Positions 54,101-60,870 of a DNA stretch of 64,000 nt are shown here, piece by piece; the first letter of the stretch is position 1; each line of letters starts with the position of its first letter. The position numbers were made by a program, and so were the translations under genes. Source of the DNA: Trileptium ribeirensis (taxonomy: Eukaryota; Nematoda; Enoplea; Enoplida; Thoracostomopsidae); contig JASANE010012330.1 in assembly GCA_030248225.1 (NCBI GenBank), positions 1 to 64,000 of the forward strand, given 5' to 3'. The notes below the pieces were generated by a model. The model saw nothing but the letters and a program-made list of their open reading frames with translations. It was not told the origin of the DNA and made no database searches.

Positions 54101-56970
54101 CTAAGTCAATTTTAAGAGAATTTGCTTAATTTTTAAGGAAAGAGATGAAATACGTCAATCAGCTATATACAGCTGTTTAGAAAACGTGAAAATACATTTT
54201 ATGTAAAAAAATCGCCGAAATAGCACGAACGGTTGTCGAGATGCGGTGAAAAAGCTGAAAAAATGGCAAAAATCCCTAAGTTTGAGCAACGTTTGCTTAA
54301 TTTTGAGTACAAAGCAATTTTCGTAGAAAAAAGTGCTCAATGAAAGGGCACTCCGCAAGAGAATATGCAACACGAAGAAAAAAAATTTCTAAAATCGGCC
54401 CAGGCGTTCAACCTGCAGACCTGTCTGTGACAAACAAAAAAAGTCACAGAGAAAATTGAAATTTTGCGTCTAGTATATTGATATATAAAAAGTTAAATGT
54501 ACGGCTCCGGCTGCGACTCACCACCTTCGGTGGCTCGTCTTGCCCCCGTCAATTATATGTTATTCAGTTTCATTTACTTTAAGGGTGGATAGTTCCGAGA
54601 CTTCGGGCGGGTACGGTTTCATAACTATAAAAGGCAGTGAAACAATATACATGATAATAATGGATATATCCATAAAATCGTCACCGCATCTATGGCATAC
54701 ATCAGAAATAAAAATGGAAAGGCACTCAAATGGTAAGACAAAAATGTCTATGCGAATTATAGTTGTTACGTAACTCTAACCGCTTCTAACGACATCACAC
54801 TATACCACACTTCATCATGCGATTGTGACAGAGGTAGCGGTGCAAAACATTTTACCTAGGGTACACGCATGCATTATATAGGTCGAATAAGCAGATGGAA
54901 CTCATATATGCACGTGGGAAAGAAGTTTTTGCAGCTTTAAACTGAGACTAGTCCGCGACGCACAGCAAAATATTCTATGCGCACAGCAAAATATTCTATG
55001 CGCTGTCACAGACAATTCTATATTCGCACGAATATACTAGGCTTTTTGTAACTATCTCGACTGATCAACTCGATATTGGATATTTTAGACATCTCCTCAA
55101 CATAACTGCACCATATTACGAAGTGACATACCTGCACAACTAGAAACGACCATAAGACTACACACCAGTAAAATCAAAACCTAAAACGCTGGTCTCTCCA
55201 TGGCATCAAAATAGTACCCGTGCACTTTCAGCTGGGGCACCAAATCATAAGGAGTCCTGTAAATATACCGCGATTTATGCTTGCTTGCTTAGTTGCTGCT
55301 TTTGTTGTGTTTCAGAATCAATAACAAGAGATCAACGACGAGCCAATTCGTAGCATGTGCCGAAGACGACATATACCAACGCATTCAAGGCACCCGCGGC
55401 GTTGACTGATGCCACTCTACACAGCTGGGAACGTTGTTTCCTCTATCAGTTAATGTAAATACTGCCCGCGCACGAACGGTGTACTTTCAACATAAACTAG
55501 CTGTGAGCCTGATTTTGTCATTACGATACATTTTGCGCTTATGAAAAGGACTGTATTTCGATATATATATTTGGTGCTAGGCGTTAGCTATTCAAACTCG
55601 ATCGTCATCCACATTATTATATCCATCAATATAGAAACCATACTTGTAACGGACAAGAACCATTTAGCGACAAAAATTTGATCTATCTTGAGCAACCGAA
55701 ATATTAATTGCTTCGCAATTTACGGATTCGATTGCCATCTCTAATTCAGTTAGTATACAACTACCCATATTCAAGTGTTCTGCTTGGACTGAAGCAACTG
55801 CGTTCAATCAGACAACTGCTAAAAGACAGTTTGAACGAGATTGGAAGAACTACAGACATTAACAACATAAAGCAGATTCTCAATACTTCTATGCCTTAGT
55901 TGCTTATAGAAGTTGAGTCTCCACGATACACAGCTCCAATCTGGAATTACCTAGCAATATTATCCGAGATTAACTGGGAGAAACATGTACAATTCCATTT
56001 CGTCTAGCCTTCCATGCTTTTATAACATGTATATAGTTGTTTATTCATATTGAAAATGCACATTTAAGCATGCCGCATTTTATTTTACTGCCGAAATAAC
56101 AGCAGTATATTAGGTTTTGTCATAAAGTTTTTGTATAAAACGATTATTTTTGATGTTAGCTTAAAATGGCGACCTTGTAGAAGTCAAAAATAAACACCTG
56201 GGAGATCCGTTGAAATTCTTGTGGAACTCGAAAATTCTGCCTACATCCACCCTCTGTAGAGAAGCTAAACACGAATTTCCGTTGCCTATAAGCCTGTCTT
56301 CCGACACAAAAAAAATCTCGCCAAAACGCTAAAAGAATACCCACGACCAAGCTAAAATCAGTGTATTGTTACATACCAACTTCAAAAAGCACCAAACAAG
56401 TAACCCTTGAAATACAGCTGAAAACTCATATTTCAGATTTATAATGCAGAATGAGAAGTCATATTATAAACATCACGTTTTGTGAAGCGATGGGCTATCT
56501 GGAATATTAACGAATGAGCCGAAGATTCAACCGAAAACACCAATATTTATTCCGTTGGAAGATTTGGCTGAAACAGAACATTAACCTAAAACAATTTTGG
56601 CCAATGTAGTTTCCTTGAAATTGAAACGTCATACTCTTCATCATTATCACATTTTAGTGTGTCGTAGGTTCTCTTCAAAAAATAGATGCAACAAGAAGTC
56701 AATACACAACAAGTCAGTACTCATCTTTATCACGTAGCCCTTTTGTGTACAAATTATATAAAGACTTTACCTCATATGCCCAGGAATTGGCCGTTTAAAT
56801 GACGAAAAACCAAGATCCAGCGTAATACCGCGAGCTTGACTTTGAGGATTGGAATCAAATGCAGCTGTAGATCTTGTTGTGCTGATCGCCCGAGCCAACG
56901 TTGTCTTACCGGAATCCACGTGGCCAACGATACCAATATTGAAATTGAAGGATGTTGTAGGCAATGACAT
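14778..56970 (-). CDS. eEFSec: Selenocysteine-specific elongation factor eEFSec, whole gene (8 exons, 595 aa)
   Basis: This GTPase binds selenocysteinyl-tRNA(Sec) and, with SBP2 and a SECIS element, brings it to UGA codons in selenoprotein mRNAs. Joining exons 56970-56771, 50632-50448, 48290-48190, 44653-44487, 42950-42785, 41016-40672, 27026-26790 and 15164-14778 gives 1788 nt, 595 residues plus TGA; the human protein is 596. All introns are GT-AG and codon phase is kept at each junction. Visible motifs: P-loop GHVDSGKT at 16-23, RGITLDLG at 47-54, DCPGH at 81-85, NKLD at 136-139. Domain II starts near 218 and domain IV fills about 468-595. Asp220, His221 and Arg276 align with human Asp229, His230 and Arg285, which are known to contact the Sec group. 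A basic stretch KKSKSKRK sits at 549-556. No stop or frameshift is seen. The introns are 6.1, 2.2, 3.5, 1.5, 1.8, 13.6 and 11.6 kb. Confidence 0.95.
15274..17440 (+). mobile_element. Hairpin-rich noncoding element, copy A (truncated)
   Basis: It starts TGTAACAAATCC with a TGGATCGTTACG partner, the same terminal hairpin as copies B and C. Downstream landmarks in order are the long hairpin at 16645-16670, a GGCTGTTC block at 16980, a hairpin with CCCCA/TGGGG near 17060-17085 and a CATAACT-type block near 17153. It is the most diverged copy and stops short before 17442. No open frame of interest is present. It sits in intron 7 of eEFSec, opposite in strand to the gene. Confidence 0.6.
16645..16670 (+). 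other. Perfect 11-bp hairpin in copy A
   Basis: GGTAAGGTACC pairs with GGTACCTTACC around a TCAT loop. Its place in the element matches the hairpins at 18864 (copy B) and 31451 (copy C), though the stem sequence differs. Confidence 0.7.
17442..17880 (+). repeat. 232-bp tandem duplication spanning the start of copy B
   Basis: The block with ATCGGATAAGTTACGG, AAAGACACCGCTATG and TGTAACAGATCC occurs twice with a period of 232 bp (TGTAAC at 17533 and 17765). The duplication includes flanking DNA as well as the first 100 bp of the element. Confidence 0.85.
18864..18893 (+). other. 14-bp hairpin in copy B
   Basis: TCGGGTATGGCAAG pairs with CTTGCTATACCCGA (one G-T pair). Compared with copy C one pair changes from G-C to A-T, and two others change between Watson-Crick and wobble. 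Confidence 0.75.
19015..19055 (+). other. Double hairpin in copy B
   Basis: CGTGACGG/CCGTCACG (19015-19022 with 19027-19034) is followed by GTCCTCA/TGAGGAC (19038-19044 with 19049-19055). Both stems recur in copy C at 31611-31651 with changed loops. Confidence 0.75.
20225..20300 (+). promoter_or_regulatory. Conserved block, possible element promoter
   Basis: GCGTTCAGTATGACTTCGG and GTCGTTTTGCAGACCG recur almost unchanged at 33268-33335 in copy C, whereas nearby sequence is far more diverged. The TTCAGT-like initiator followed by a GC-richer downstream stretch resembles the TATA-less promoters of LTR elements. This is an inference from conservation only. Confidence 0.3.
21190..21470 (+). repeat. 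About 165-bp tandem repeat in copy B, two units
   Basis: Two units share a CGGAATCATAAACCCGACG-like start and a CTACC..AAAATGTC end (near 21215 and 21378). Copy C has four. Confidence 0.7.
22346..24559. other. Intron 7 sequence, no gene recognised
   Basis: AT-rich. A hairpin-like GTTGAAG..CTTCAAC pair lies at about 22970-23000. The short open frame on the minus strand at 22693-22902 is not recognised. Confidence 0.4.
24560..24814 (+). mobile_element. 3' internal remnant of an LTR retrotransposon with polypurine tract
   Basis: The last bases before the LTR, GGCGGAGGAGGTAA, look like the polypurine tract that primes plus-strand synthesis. A diverged counterpart, AAGGAAGGAGATAA, precedes the LTR at 28478. 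The preceding AAATTTGAGGACAAA is also shared. No readable pol remains. Confidence 0.6.
24815..26030 (+). mobile_element. LTR, family G, copy 1 (probable 3' LTR)
   Basis: It starts TGTAACG directly after the polypurine tract. It matches the reverse complement of the LTR at 61751-62985 in order: GTGGGAA, GTGTCATCT, TTTGTTTACTACATAC, the GCCCTATGG/CCATAGGGC region, TGTGTGCCAGGG, ACATTAGCG, GGATTCCGAGAA and CGGGTTAGAGAGATTT. The right end is placed by similarity only, near ATAAACG at about 26000. Confidence 0.75.
26031..26789. other. Intron 7 next to exon 7
   Basis: No coding sequence. An imperfect inverted repeat, GTCTCCACAG with CTGTGGAGAC, lies at about 26620-26700 and brackets CAGGTA-containing repeats. 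Confidence 0.4.
26790..27026 (-). CDS. eEFSec: eEFSec exon 7 (domain III)
   Basis: The acceptor is TTTGTAG|ATG and the donor CAG|GTATGC, giving residues 389-467. SLYIASKLDADV and CRIAFSGNLIH align with the human LVIGSRLDADIHT and CRLAFHGILLH segments. The exon stands alone between two introns of 13.6 and 11.6 kb, both full of mobile elements. LTR copies lie on each side at 24815 and 28478. Confidence 0.93.
27027..28399. other. Intron 6 next to exon 7
   Basis: Noncoding apart from the tandem block described separately. The plus-strand open frame at 28005-28226 shows no recognisable domain. Confidence 0.4.
27285..27830 (+). repeat. Diverged tandem repeat, about 160 bp, four units
   Basis: Units are marked by CTCGAAACCTTTATAAT-like motifs at about 27297, 27457, 27614 and 27783, and by GATGCAGTGCGATTCC-like motifs between them. 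Confidence 0.65.
28400..29490 (+). mobile_element. LTR, family G, copy 2 (old) with polypurine remnant
   Basis: The LTR begins at about 28478 after AAGGAAGGAGATAA. The order of shared blocks matches copy 1 (GCTACATACATTAAG, the GGTCACGTC region, TTACACTTACATTAGCG, GAATTCCGGAAAA, GCTTAGAGAGATTT), but divergence is much greater. Its right end abuts a MITE. Confidence 0.6.
29510..29765. mobile_element. piggyBac-like MITE, copy 3 (degenerate)
   Basis: It starts TTAACCTTTACCACTCGAA and shares TTTGACAAACTCAA and TTAAGGAAC with the copies at 11542 and 11838. The tRNA-like module is decayed (AATCGAACG remains of the B box). Confidence 0.65.
29840..30235 (+). repeat. Minisatellite of about 43-bp units, each with a small hairpin
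   Basis: About nine units contain GACCA or GTCCA, an 8-base loop like CAGTGTAA, then TGGTC or TGGAC, then AACATTTT. In copy B the same units have GGCCA and TGGCC. The second stem base pair varies but usually stays paired. Confidence 0.85.
30835..31280 (+). repeat. Dispersed GCCATAAAGGC hairpin units in copy C
   Basis: Five units lie at about 30839, 30908, 30978, 31182 and 31268, separated by 70-200 bp of AT-rich DNA. Copy B has counterparts at about 18264, 18332, 18430 and 18662. Confidence 0.7.
31451..31478 (+). other. 13-bp hairpin in copy C
   Basis: CGAGTATGGCGAG pairs with CTTGCCATACTCG. It is the counterpart of 18864-18893 in copy B. Confidence 0.75.
31611..31651 (+). other. Double hairpin in copy C
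   Basis: CGTGACG/CGTCACG is followed by GTCCTCA/TGAGGAC. Both stems are kept while the loops differ from copy B. Confidence 0.75.
34220..34900 (+). repeat. About 170-bp tandem repeat in copy C, four units
   Basis: Units recur at about 34262, 34430, 34600 and 34772, marked by AAACCCGACGGCC-like and TTTCTTCG blocks. Confidence 0.7.
35641..36869. other. Intron 6 sequence, no gene recognised
   Basis: Minus-strand open frames at 36411-36593 and 36608-36844 follow the LTR-like repeat at 37311-36870 in its own direction, so they could be internal remnants of that element. No domain is recognisable. Confidence 0.35.
36870..37311 (-). mobile_element. LTR-like repeat, family B, copy 3
   Basis: Its reverse complement starts TGTAATAAAATCGACG at 37311 and runs parallel to 1411-1895, ending at TTTAACGTCGG. 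The plus-strand open frame at 36997-37233 is a shadow of the GC-rich repeat. Confidence 0.55.
37690..39450 (+). pseudogene. RTE-like LINE reverse transcriptase, broken
   Basis: Fragments in changing frames follow the order of an RTE-clade reverse transcriptase: FHQLLSRAKPPDH (end of the endonuclease-RT linker, near 37715), FGEDGITAEVYQ (near 37855), IDRILNLR, DFKAAFD (near 38224), YADD (38511-38522) and, at the tail, RGKVLTTWKRQI (near 39118). The catalytic YADD is intact, but many stops and frameshifts separate the pieces. No 5' end or endonuclease is recognised. It is inserted in intron 6 of eEFSec, opposite to the gene. Confidence 0.75.
39451..40671. other. Intron 6 next to exon 6
   Basis: A block at about 39480-40040 with short GC-richer stretches (CAGGGGTAAATGG, GGACCCCTGGGTC) looks like an unclassified interspersed repeat. 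No coding sequence is supported. Confidence 0.35.
40672..41016 (-). CDS. eEFSec: eEFSec exon 6 (domains II-III)
   Basis: The acceptor TTTAAG|GGAGAT opens GDRAGICVAQLD (residues 274-285), with Arg276 matching human Arg285 of the Sec pocket. The exon ends near DCEDQQTKNT with donor ACG|GTAGGT. It includes HISIGHETVIARC (about 327-339), the domain III strand shared with eEFSec. Residues 274-388. The upstream MFK of the open frame is intronic. Confidence 0.93.
41270..41445. mobile_element. Tc1/mariner-type MITE
   Basis: The left end CAGTCACGGACAAAAATAAG pairs with the right end, which on the minus strand reads CAGTCATGGATAAAACAAG. TA dinucleotides lie outside both ends. The interior has the palindromic AACGTTCATTTATGAACG. 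Confidence 0.65.
42319..42550. mobile_element. piggyBac-like MITE, copy 4 (degenerate)
   Basis: TTAACCATTTC at the left, CTTAA at the right, and the shared core GGTCCCTTAAAGAACCTCAC identify the family. GAATTGAACCTAAAA is what is left of the B-box region. Confidence 0.55.
42785..42950 (-). CDS. eEFSec: eEFSec exon 5 (EF-Tu domain II, Sec pocket)
   Basis: The acceptor TTTTAAG|T completes Ser218, then IDHCFSLRGQGTVMTGTVLS opens domain II, the highly conserved beta-barrel of translation GTPases. Asp220 and His221 match the human residues that contact selenocysteine. The donor is CAA|GTACGT. It covers residues 219-273. Confidence 0.95.
42951..44486. other. Intron 4
   Basis: It is noncoding. An A-rich direct repeat with ACACACCTAAAT and TTTTGCACA/TTTAGCACAC blocks occurs at about 43838-43890 and 44148-44195. 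Confidence 0.4.
44487..44653 (-). CDS. eEFSec: eEFSec exon 4 (end of G domain)
   Basis: The acceptor is TTTCAG|GAAACC and the donor AG|GTAAGA. It encodes residues 163-217, including the NAPVVAIAAASA strand-loop that corresponds to the G5 region, followed by a Ser/Asn-rich linker that replaces the longer human linker. Two bases (AG) carry into exon 5. Confidence 0.93.
44654..45539. other. Intron 3, part next to exon 4
   Basis: It is noncoding. A C-run and G-poor block at 45444-45510, and a fragment with TGTACAAAATAAGACC near 45107 that resembles the repeat unit found downstream, are the only features seen. Confidence 0.4.
45540..47150 (+). repeat. Tandem repeat of about 175-190 bp, split by a transposase relic
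   Basis: Units share GTGTATTTTGGGTCCCATGA, CAGCGTAAATATTGACAAT and GCTCTACAAAATAAGAC. Unit marks lie near 45573, 45762, 46080 (weak), 46914 and 47087. The hAT-like relic at 46090-46665 sits between the two halves. Confidence 0.65.
46090..46665 (-). pseudogene. hAT-like (DUF4371-type) transposase fragment, broken
   Basis: The minus strand encodes the segment typical of hAT-related transposases with a DUF4371-type region: LRISNDVTRAEILWCLK, then MFPDSDIAKLF, GLAHYFQYRLVSQVTQCGF and FDGALNRIS, followed by RGQMDIAVRY. A frameshift falls near 46400. Where the family normally has Gln between RIS and RGQMD there is TAA. After RYKD further stops appear and similarity fades. Neither the zinc finger N-terminus nor the C-terminal dimerisation domain is seen. 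The long open frame on the plus strand at 46148-46579 is only its shadow. Confidence 0.7.
47151..48189. other. Intron 3, part next to exon 3
   Basis: I see no gene, and nothing beyond low-complexity AT-rich DNA and a short GCTTCGCTCGTTTCACTCAC block near 47490. Confidence 0.4.
48190..48290 (-). CDS. eEFSec: eEFSec exon 3 (G4 motif NKLD)
   Basis: This short exon contains no ATG-initiated frame of 60 codons, so it is easily missed. The acceptor TTTATTTAG|GT completes Gly129. Residues 130-162 begin KLLIVLNKLDLIPLPD and end in KTLE; the guanine-specificity motif NKLD is intact. The donor is GAA|GTGAGT. Length is 101 nt, ending on a codon boundary. Confidence 0.93.
48291..50447. other. Intron 2
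   Basis: No exon or element is recognised. A 35-codon minus-strand frame at about 49757-49620 looks protein-like but has no supporting context. Confidence 0.4.
50448..50632 (-). CDS. eEFSec: eEFSec exon 2 (switch II, DCPGH)
   Basis: The acceptor CTTTTAG|C completes codon 67 as Ser, then residues 68-128 follow, with DCPGHASLLRT and the strand DAFILVIDITKG typical of this family. The donor CAG|GTCAGC is weak compared with GTRAGT, but the phase (one base carried over) fits exon 3 exactly. The minus-strand frame seen at 50693-50472 is a different reading frame and not the product. Confidence 0.92.
50633..51929. other. Intron 1, part next to exon 2
   Basis: AT-rich with TTAATTAG-type inverted motifs around 51660-51690 and 51838-51870. 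No gene is recognised. Confidence 0.35.
51930..53640 (+). pseudogene. RTE-like LINE reverse transcriptase, broken, YADD mutated
   Basis: Successive fragments match the RTE-clade reverse transcriptase: a thumb-finger segment ending QMWQQDRISVEW (52126-52491), then NQACFRFGRSCVDKI and VDFKAAFDS (52640-52780), SGVRQSS and PVLFNY (near 52910-52960), YADH (53046-53057) in place of YADD, CYLGSHTA (near 53220) and EWLGYILHMPSERL (near 53570). At least three frame changes and several stops are present. The motifs resemble flatworm RTE elements, as far as I can recall. Confidence 0.8.
53900..54290 (+). repeat. Tandem pair, about 160 bp per unit
   Basis: TAGCACGAACGGTTGTCGAG occurs at about 54060 and 54220, and TTTAGAAAACGTGAA at about 54015 and 54176, giving a period of 160 bp. 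Confidence 0.8.
54957..55003 (+). repeat. Perfect short tandem duplication
   Basis: CGCACAGCAAAATATTCTAT is present twice in a row, close to the same motif with small changes on each side. Confidence 0.85.
56771..56970 (-). CDS. eEFSec: eEFSec exon 1 (start codon, P-loop, switch I)
   Basis: The ATG is at 56970-56968. It is chosen because the GTPase core begins about ten residues later and this is the only Met ahead of the P-loop. It encodes residues 1-66 plus two bases of codon 67, including GHVDSGKT and RGITLDLG, the nucleotide-binding and switch I motifs. The donor reads AG|GTAAAG. An open frame at 56975-56772 shifted by one base is a shadow. Confidence 0.95.
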
Positions 56971-58094
56971 TTCAAAATCCGCCTCGTTAGACAGATGTGA
57001 AAAACGTAAAAATAGGCAAAAGTAGCAATGGGAGTTTCCTTAAATAGTGCTAAAATAGTGAAAACAATTGATTATTTTTCTACCATCAGCAGCACAAATC
57101 ACTTTTCACTAAATTGATGGATTTCTATTTTCATATATGACGCGTAATAAAATGCGTTTGTGCAACAAAATTCCCGCAACACTGATACGAATTAAATATT
57201 TTGATATCCACCATTTAGGCTACCTTAAATTAAAATATATTAATCGATACAATCGCATCAGTCGGGTACTGGCCATTCCAAAAATCCTTTAATAGGCTGC
57301 ATCAAGTAATTTCAATAGAGATTTATACTATACAAAATATATTATCGGTTTCTTACCTAAAGTAATTTTTTATTAAACCTATCCATGCATAACACCTTTA
57401 CGTTATAAGCATTTATAGATTTATTTAAATTAATGACGCTTAACGAATTACCTATAGTTACGCTCAGAAATAAACGTGAATAGCAATTGAGCAGGGATCT
57501 TTTACCGAATTGTTCGCGAACGATTCGTAAAAAATTGATTTTTATTTACAAGCGTGACTGTACCTACTAGATAACATAATACAAATTTGAAAACCACAAA
57601 AAATCGAAAAGTAAGCAGCGACGCGATTAAATTCTAGTTGTATGAACAAATCACTAGTTTTATCACGATTACTTGTCTGTTGGCTAGGGAGGTCTTAAAT
57701 TCGCAGATTGAAGCATCAATAATATCTAACCCCAGTAGCGCTGCAGTTAAACTAGTAGGTTGTCTTATTGCCAAAGTCGTGAATTGTTGAATATGTAATT
57801 TAGAGAGACTACACAAGTATATTGAAAATGCCCCTGGGGAAATTTTTGGCTTCCTAGCGGTAAAAAACCTCAGTATGGCATAATTTCAAATTCAATTTTT
57901 GAGCTTATCATAGTACTTTTTACCTTAGTCATGAGAATTTCGTGTTAATACTAGTTTAATCAATGATATTCAGAATTTGTATAAAAAACTAAATTAGGAA
58001 ATAAAATCTAAAATATTAGTGAAGTATTATGTAAGGTAATGCGGTGTTCATAGATAGTTGTGTGCAGTCACTGCACATCGTGGCAAAATTTAAA
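56971..58094. other. 5' flank of eEFSec
   Basis: It must contain the 5' UTR and promoter of eEFSec on the minus strand, but no TATA box or other core element is clear enough to call. A short MITE lies inside. Confidence 0.4.
57455..57561. mobile_element. Short Tc1-type MITE
   Basis: AGTTACGCTCAGAAATAAA at the left pairs with the right end, which on the minus strand reads AGTCACGCTTGTAAATAAA. The centre contains the palindrome TTCGCGAACG. It is related to the element at 41270. Confidence 0.5.
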
Positions 58095-58487
58095 AAAAGC
58101 TGCTATAGAAATTGTGTTACTTTTTGAAAATCTGCTAAAGAAACTGTGTCAATTTTAGAAAAACTGCTACAAACACAGTGTCACTTTTAGAAAATATGCT
58201 ACAGAAACTGCGTCATTTAAAAGAACTGCTACAGAAACTGTCACTTTGTAGAAAAACTGCTACGGAAACTGTCATTATTACAAAAACAGCTATTGAAACT
58301 GTGTCTATTTTAAAAAGCTGCTACAATAAACTGTTTCTCTTTTACAAAAGCTGCTACAGAAACTGTGCCACTTTTAGAAAATCTGCTACAGAACCTATAT
58401 CGCTTTTAAAAAACTGCTAGAGAAACTGTGTCACTTTTAGAAACAACTGCTACAGAAACTGTGTCCCTTTTAGAAAAACAGTTGCAC
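58095..58487 (+). repeat. 32-bp minisatellite, 12 units
   Basis: Units read like CTGCTACAGAAACTGTGTCA followed by CTTTTAGAAAA. Unit length varies between 28 and 34 bp. The open frame at 58178-58420 is a by-product of the array, because its unit length is not a multiple of three and the frame drifts. Confidence 0.9.
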
Positions 58488-58639
58488 GATGGCGTTGAGC
58501 TAAAAATTGCATACCGTATAATACCGCGTGCTGACATGTATATGGTGGCTAATGTAATTAGTATGAAGAACTGTTAAAGATCAAATACTTGGTCCTTGCT
58601 GGACTACACAGCCATATTATTATGAAAACCATTGTTATA

Positions 58640-59070
58640 TAATAAACTAATGTCATACATCATTCACATTAATTCGAGTGCATCGACTACACAATCTTTG
58701 GAAACCGTTTTCTTAAAATCAGCTACAGAAATTTTATGTAAACAATAAATGCTTAAATGATTATTTAATGAGTATTTCAACGGTCTTTCGTACAATTTTT
58801 ACAAAATACAATAGTTTTCGACATGACGCGAGGGAAATGTCTTTTTATGTAAAATTTTGAAAATCAATTTTACATAAAATACTTATGTTATACATCATTC
58901 ACATTAATTTTTGATTATACATCATACACATTCTAAATTGATATATTGATGAGTATTGCAACGATCTTTCGTAAAATTTTTACAAAATACAATAGTTTTC
59001 GACATGACGACATGGAAATATATTTTTATGTAAAATTTTGAAAATCAATTTTACATAAAATATTACTGTT
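58640..59070 (+). repeat. Local duplication, about 185 bp
   Basis: The block ACAAAATACAATAGTTTTCG with AAAATTTTGAAAATCAATTT occurs at about 58800-58880 and 58980-59060. The flanking TATACATCATTCACATTAAT recurs at 58653 and 58893. Confidence 0.85.
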
Positions 59071-59076
59071 ATGTAT

Positions 59077-59550
59077 TGCAGCCTACGTGGTACAAGCGGT
59101 GTTTAGTCCCAACGTAGATTACACACAAACTAACAGCAGGTTTCTATGCAGCAGTGCGAGCACCAAGAAATATTTAATTTTATGAGCTTAATCCTAACGC
59201 CTTAATGTGTCACCACTTATATCGTATATATTTTATTTCGCACACTGCAACAAATTACAAATTCTACACACATCAAACAAATAAACGGCTGAACCGTTCT
59301 CCCCGTGACTGCGCAGCTTCTGAGGCCGACTGAGGCTCTGGTCTAACTGCGCAACCGCTTAAATAAACTTTCTGGACCCGATTTCTTGGAACTCAAAAGA
59401 AACTAGTTCTCAAATATCTCTAACGCGTTAATTTTGAATATAATTACCGCCAACCGGGTTACGAATTCGTAGAATTGTAAAATTCGCTCTCTGTCATTAA
59501 TTTTAATTTTTGCGTAAGAGAAACCTTTTTATGGAATTCTCGGAATCGAC
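59077..59550 (-). repeat. Partial 3' LTR, family G
   Basis: It matches the last 470 bp of the 5' LTR (GCCTACGTGG start on the plus strand through GAATTCTCGGAATC). Similarity stops abruptly at about 59550, so the first 760 bp of this LTR are missing or replaced. Confidence 0.75.
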
Positions 59551-60870
59551 AATGGCTAACGATACCTCAGTAACATTTGGCTCACAGTAGTTAACCCAAA
59601 TGTCGCAAATACTACAAAAACTTTCTCCAAAACTTTTTTATTTTCGTTCCCAAGAGGTAGAAAACTGTTACCTTTTTAAGCTTGGACAATAGTGATTCCT
59701 TGGTACAATTGAAATTTTAGGAAAACTAAATATTCTTGAATTAATATATTTTAGTGCCATAGTGAAACTTGTTACTCCATGGAACAGTTTGTTTAAGTAG
59801 GGGCACCTAAGTAATATCTCCCAGGAAGGGGCTGAGAAAGCTGACCGAACTTGCCTCAATTTTTCTTTTGAAATTTAATAATATTGTAGTTCAACATTTT
59901 TCGAAAAACAGATAGTTCCAAAACGAGTATGACATCGAGCAAATTTTAAATTTTTCCTTTTGTCAGTTCTACAATATTGGCTGTATAATTGCCGTGACCC
60001 TTTTTGTACAGCAATAAAAATCTTAGACGTATGGTATCAACTTAACTGCATTCCAAATTGCGTTACGTGCTCCATAATTATCCATAAATTTCTTTTGAAG
60101 CAATAAGCAAAATAAGTCCAACTCCATAACAATGTTGCTCGTACATGTAAGCTCCTGAATTGCGGGTCGGGTCGCTGTACTTGATGGAACATACCGTCAT
60201 ACCGTTGACCATTGGGAAAATTAGGACTTCTACTGCTCTGAATACTACCAAAACACCTGGTAAACAAACATATACATACAAAAGCATCGCATAGCAACAC
60301 AATCATAATTGTTTGCACATTGTTGCAGACAAAACAATGATACTGTGTTCCATTAAATACACAAACATAACACACACTAATTTTGTACAATTTACTTGTA
60401 AATCTAGTGTAGTTGAGGTCAACTTCTTATTCCCGATAAACCCATAAGTACTTTCCTGCGTTCTAATCCTCAAGTTCCTTGGTATAACAACCCGCTGTTC
60501 AAGTTCAATATTAATAAACACATCACATGTCAACTAGCTGGTTTTAACAGTAATGTCCGCAAGCACTTTACTTTATTTACCATTATTCACTGACTTGGAA
60601 GGGTACCAGCAAAATTTACTACTTTTGACATCATGGCTTGTTCTTGATCAAAACACCGCGTAGGTCGACATCGCTTTGGCCTAAGTGAACGCACTAATTT
60701 TCCTTGAACAGTTTTTGATATAAACCCAGTTTGCGTATAACGCTGTTTGTTCCATTCCATGTCAAGACTGCTGCACCTGAAAACTGTCGGAGAACCCAAT
60801 CGGGTCCCCACATTTCGATTCATGCAAGTCATATCATTTGTAGAAAAATTTTCAGTACAAATTAGCGTAT
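59551..60870 (-). other. Unassigned internal part of the LTR element
   Basis: Minus-strand open frames at 60390-60037 (117 codons) and 60832-60587 (81 codons) show no protease, reverse transcriptase, RNase H or integrase motif that I can see. It might be decayed pol or unrelated inserted DNA. Confidence 0.35.

Larger units (their letters stand above)
53641..56770. other. Intron 1, part next to exon 1
   Basis: Besides the repeats listed, a small GC-rich hairpin CCACC-TTC-GGTGG lies at about 54521-54533, followed by an 77-codon open frame (54540-54773) that I do not recognise. A plus-strand open frame at 55708-55899 is also unrecognised. Confidence 0.4.

Noticed and set aside
56772..56975. 67-codon open frame starting at 56975 on the minus strand
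   Set aside because: It is shifted by one base from eEFSec exon 1 and lacks the GTPase motifs.
58178..58420. 80-codon open frame with Leu/Lys repeats
   Set aside because: It is a translation of the 32-bp minisatellite.
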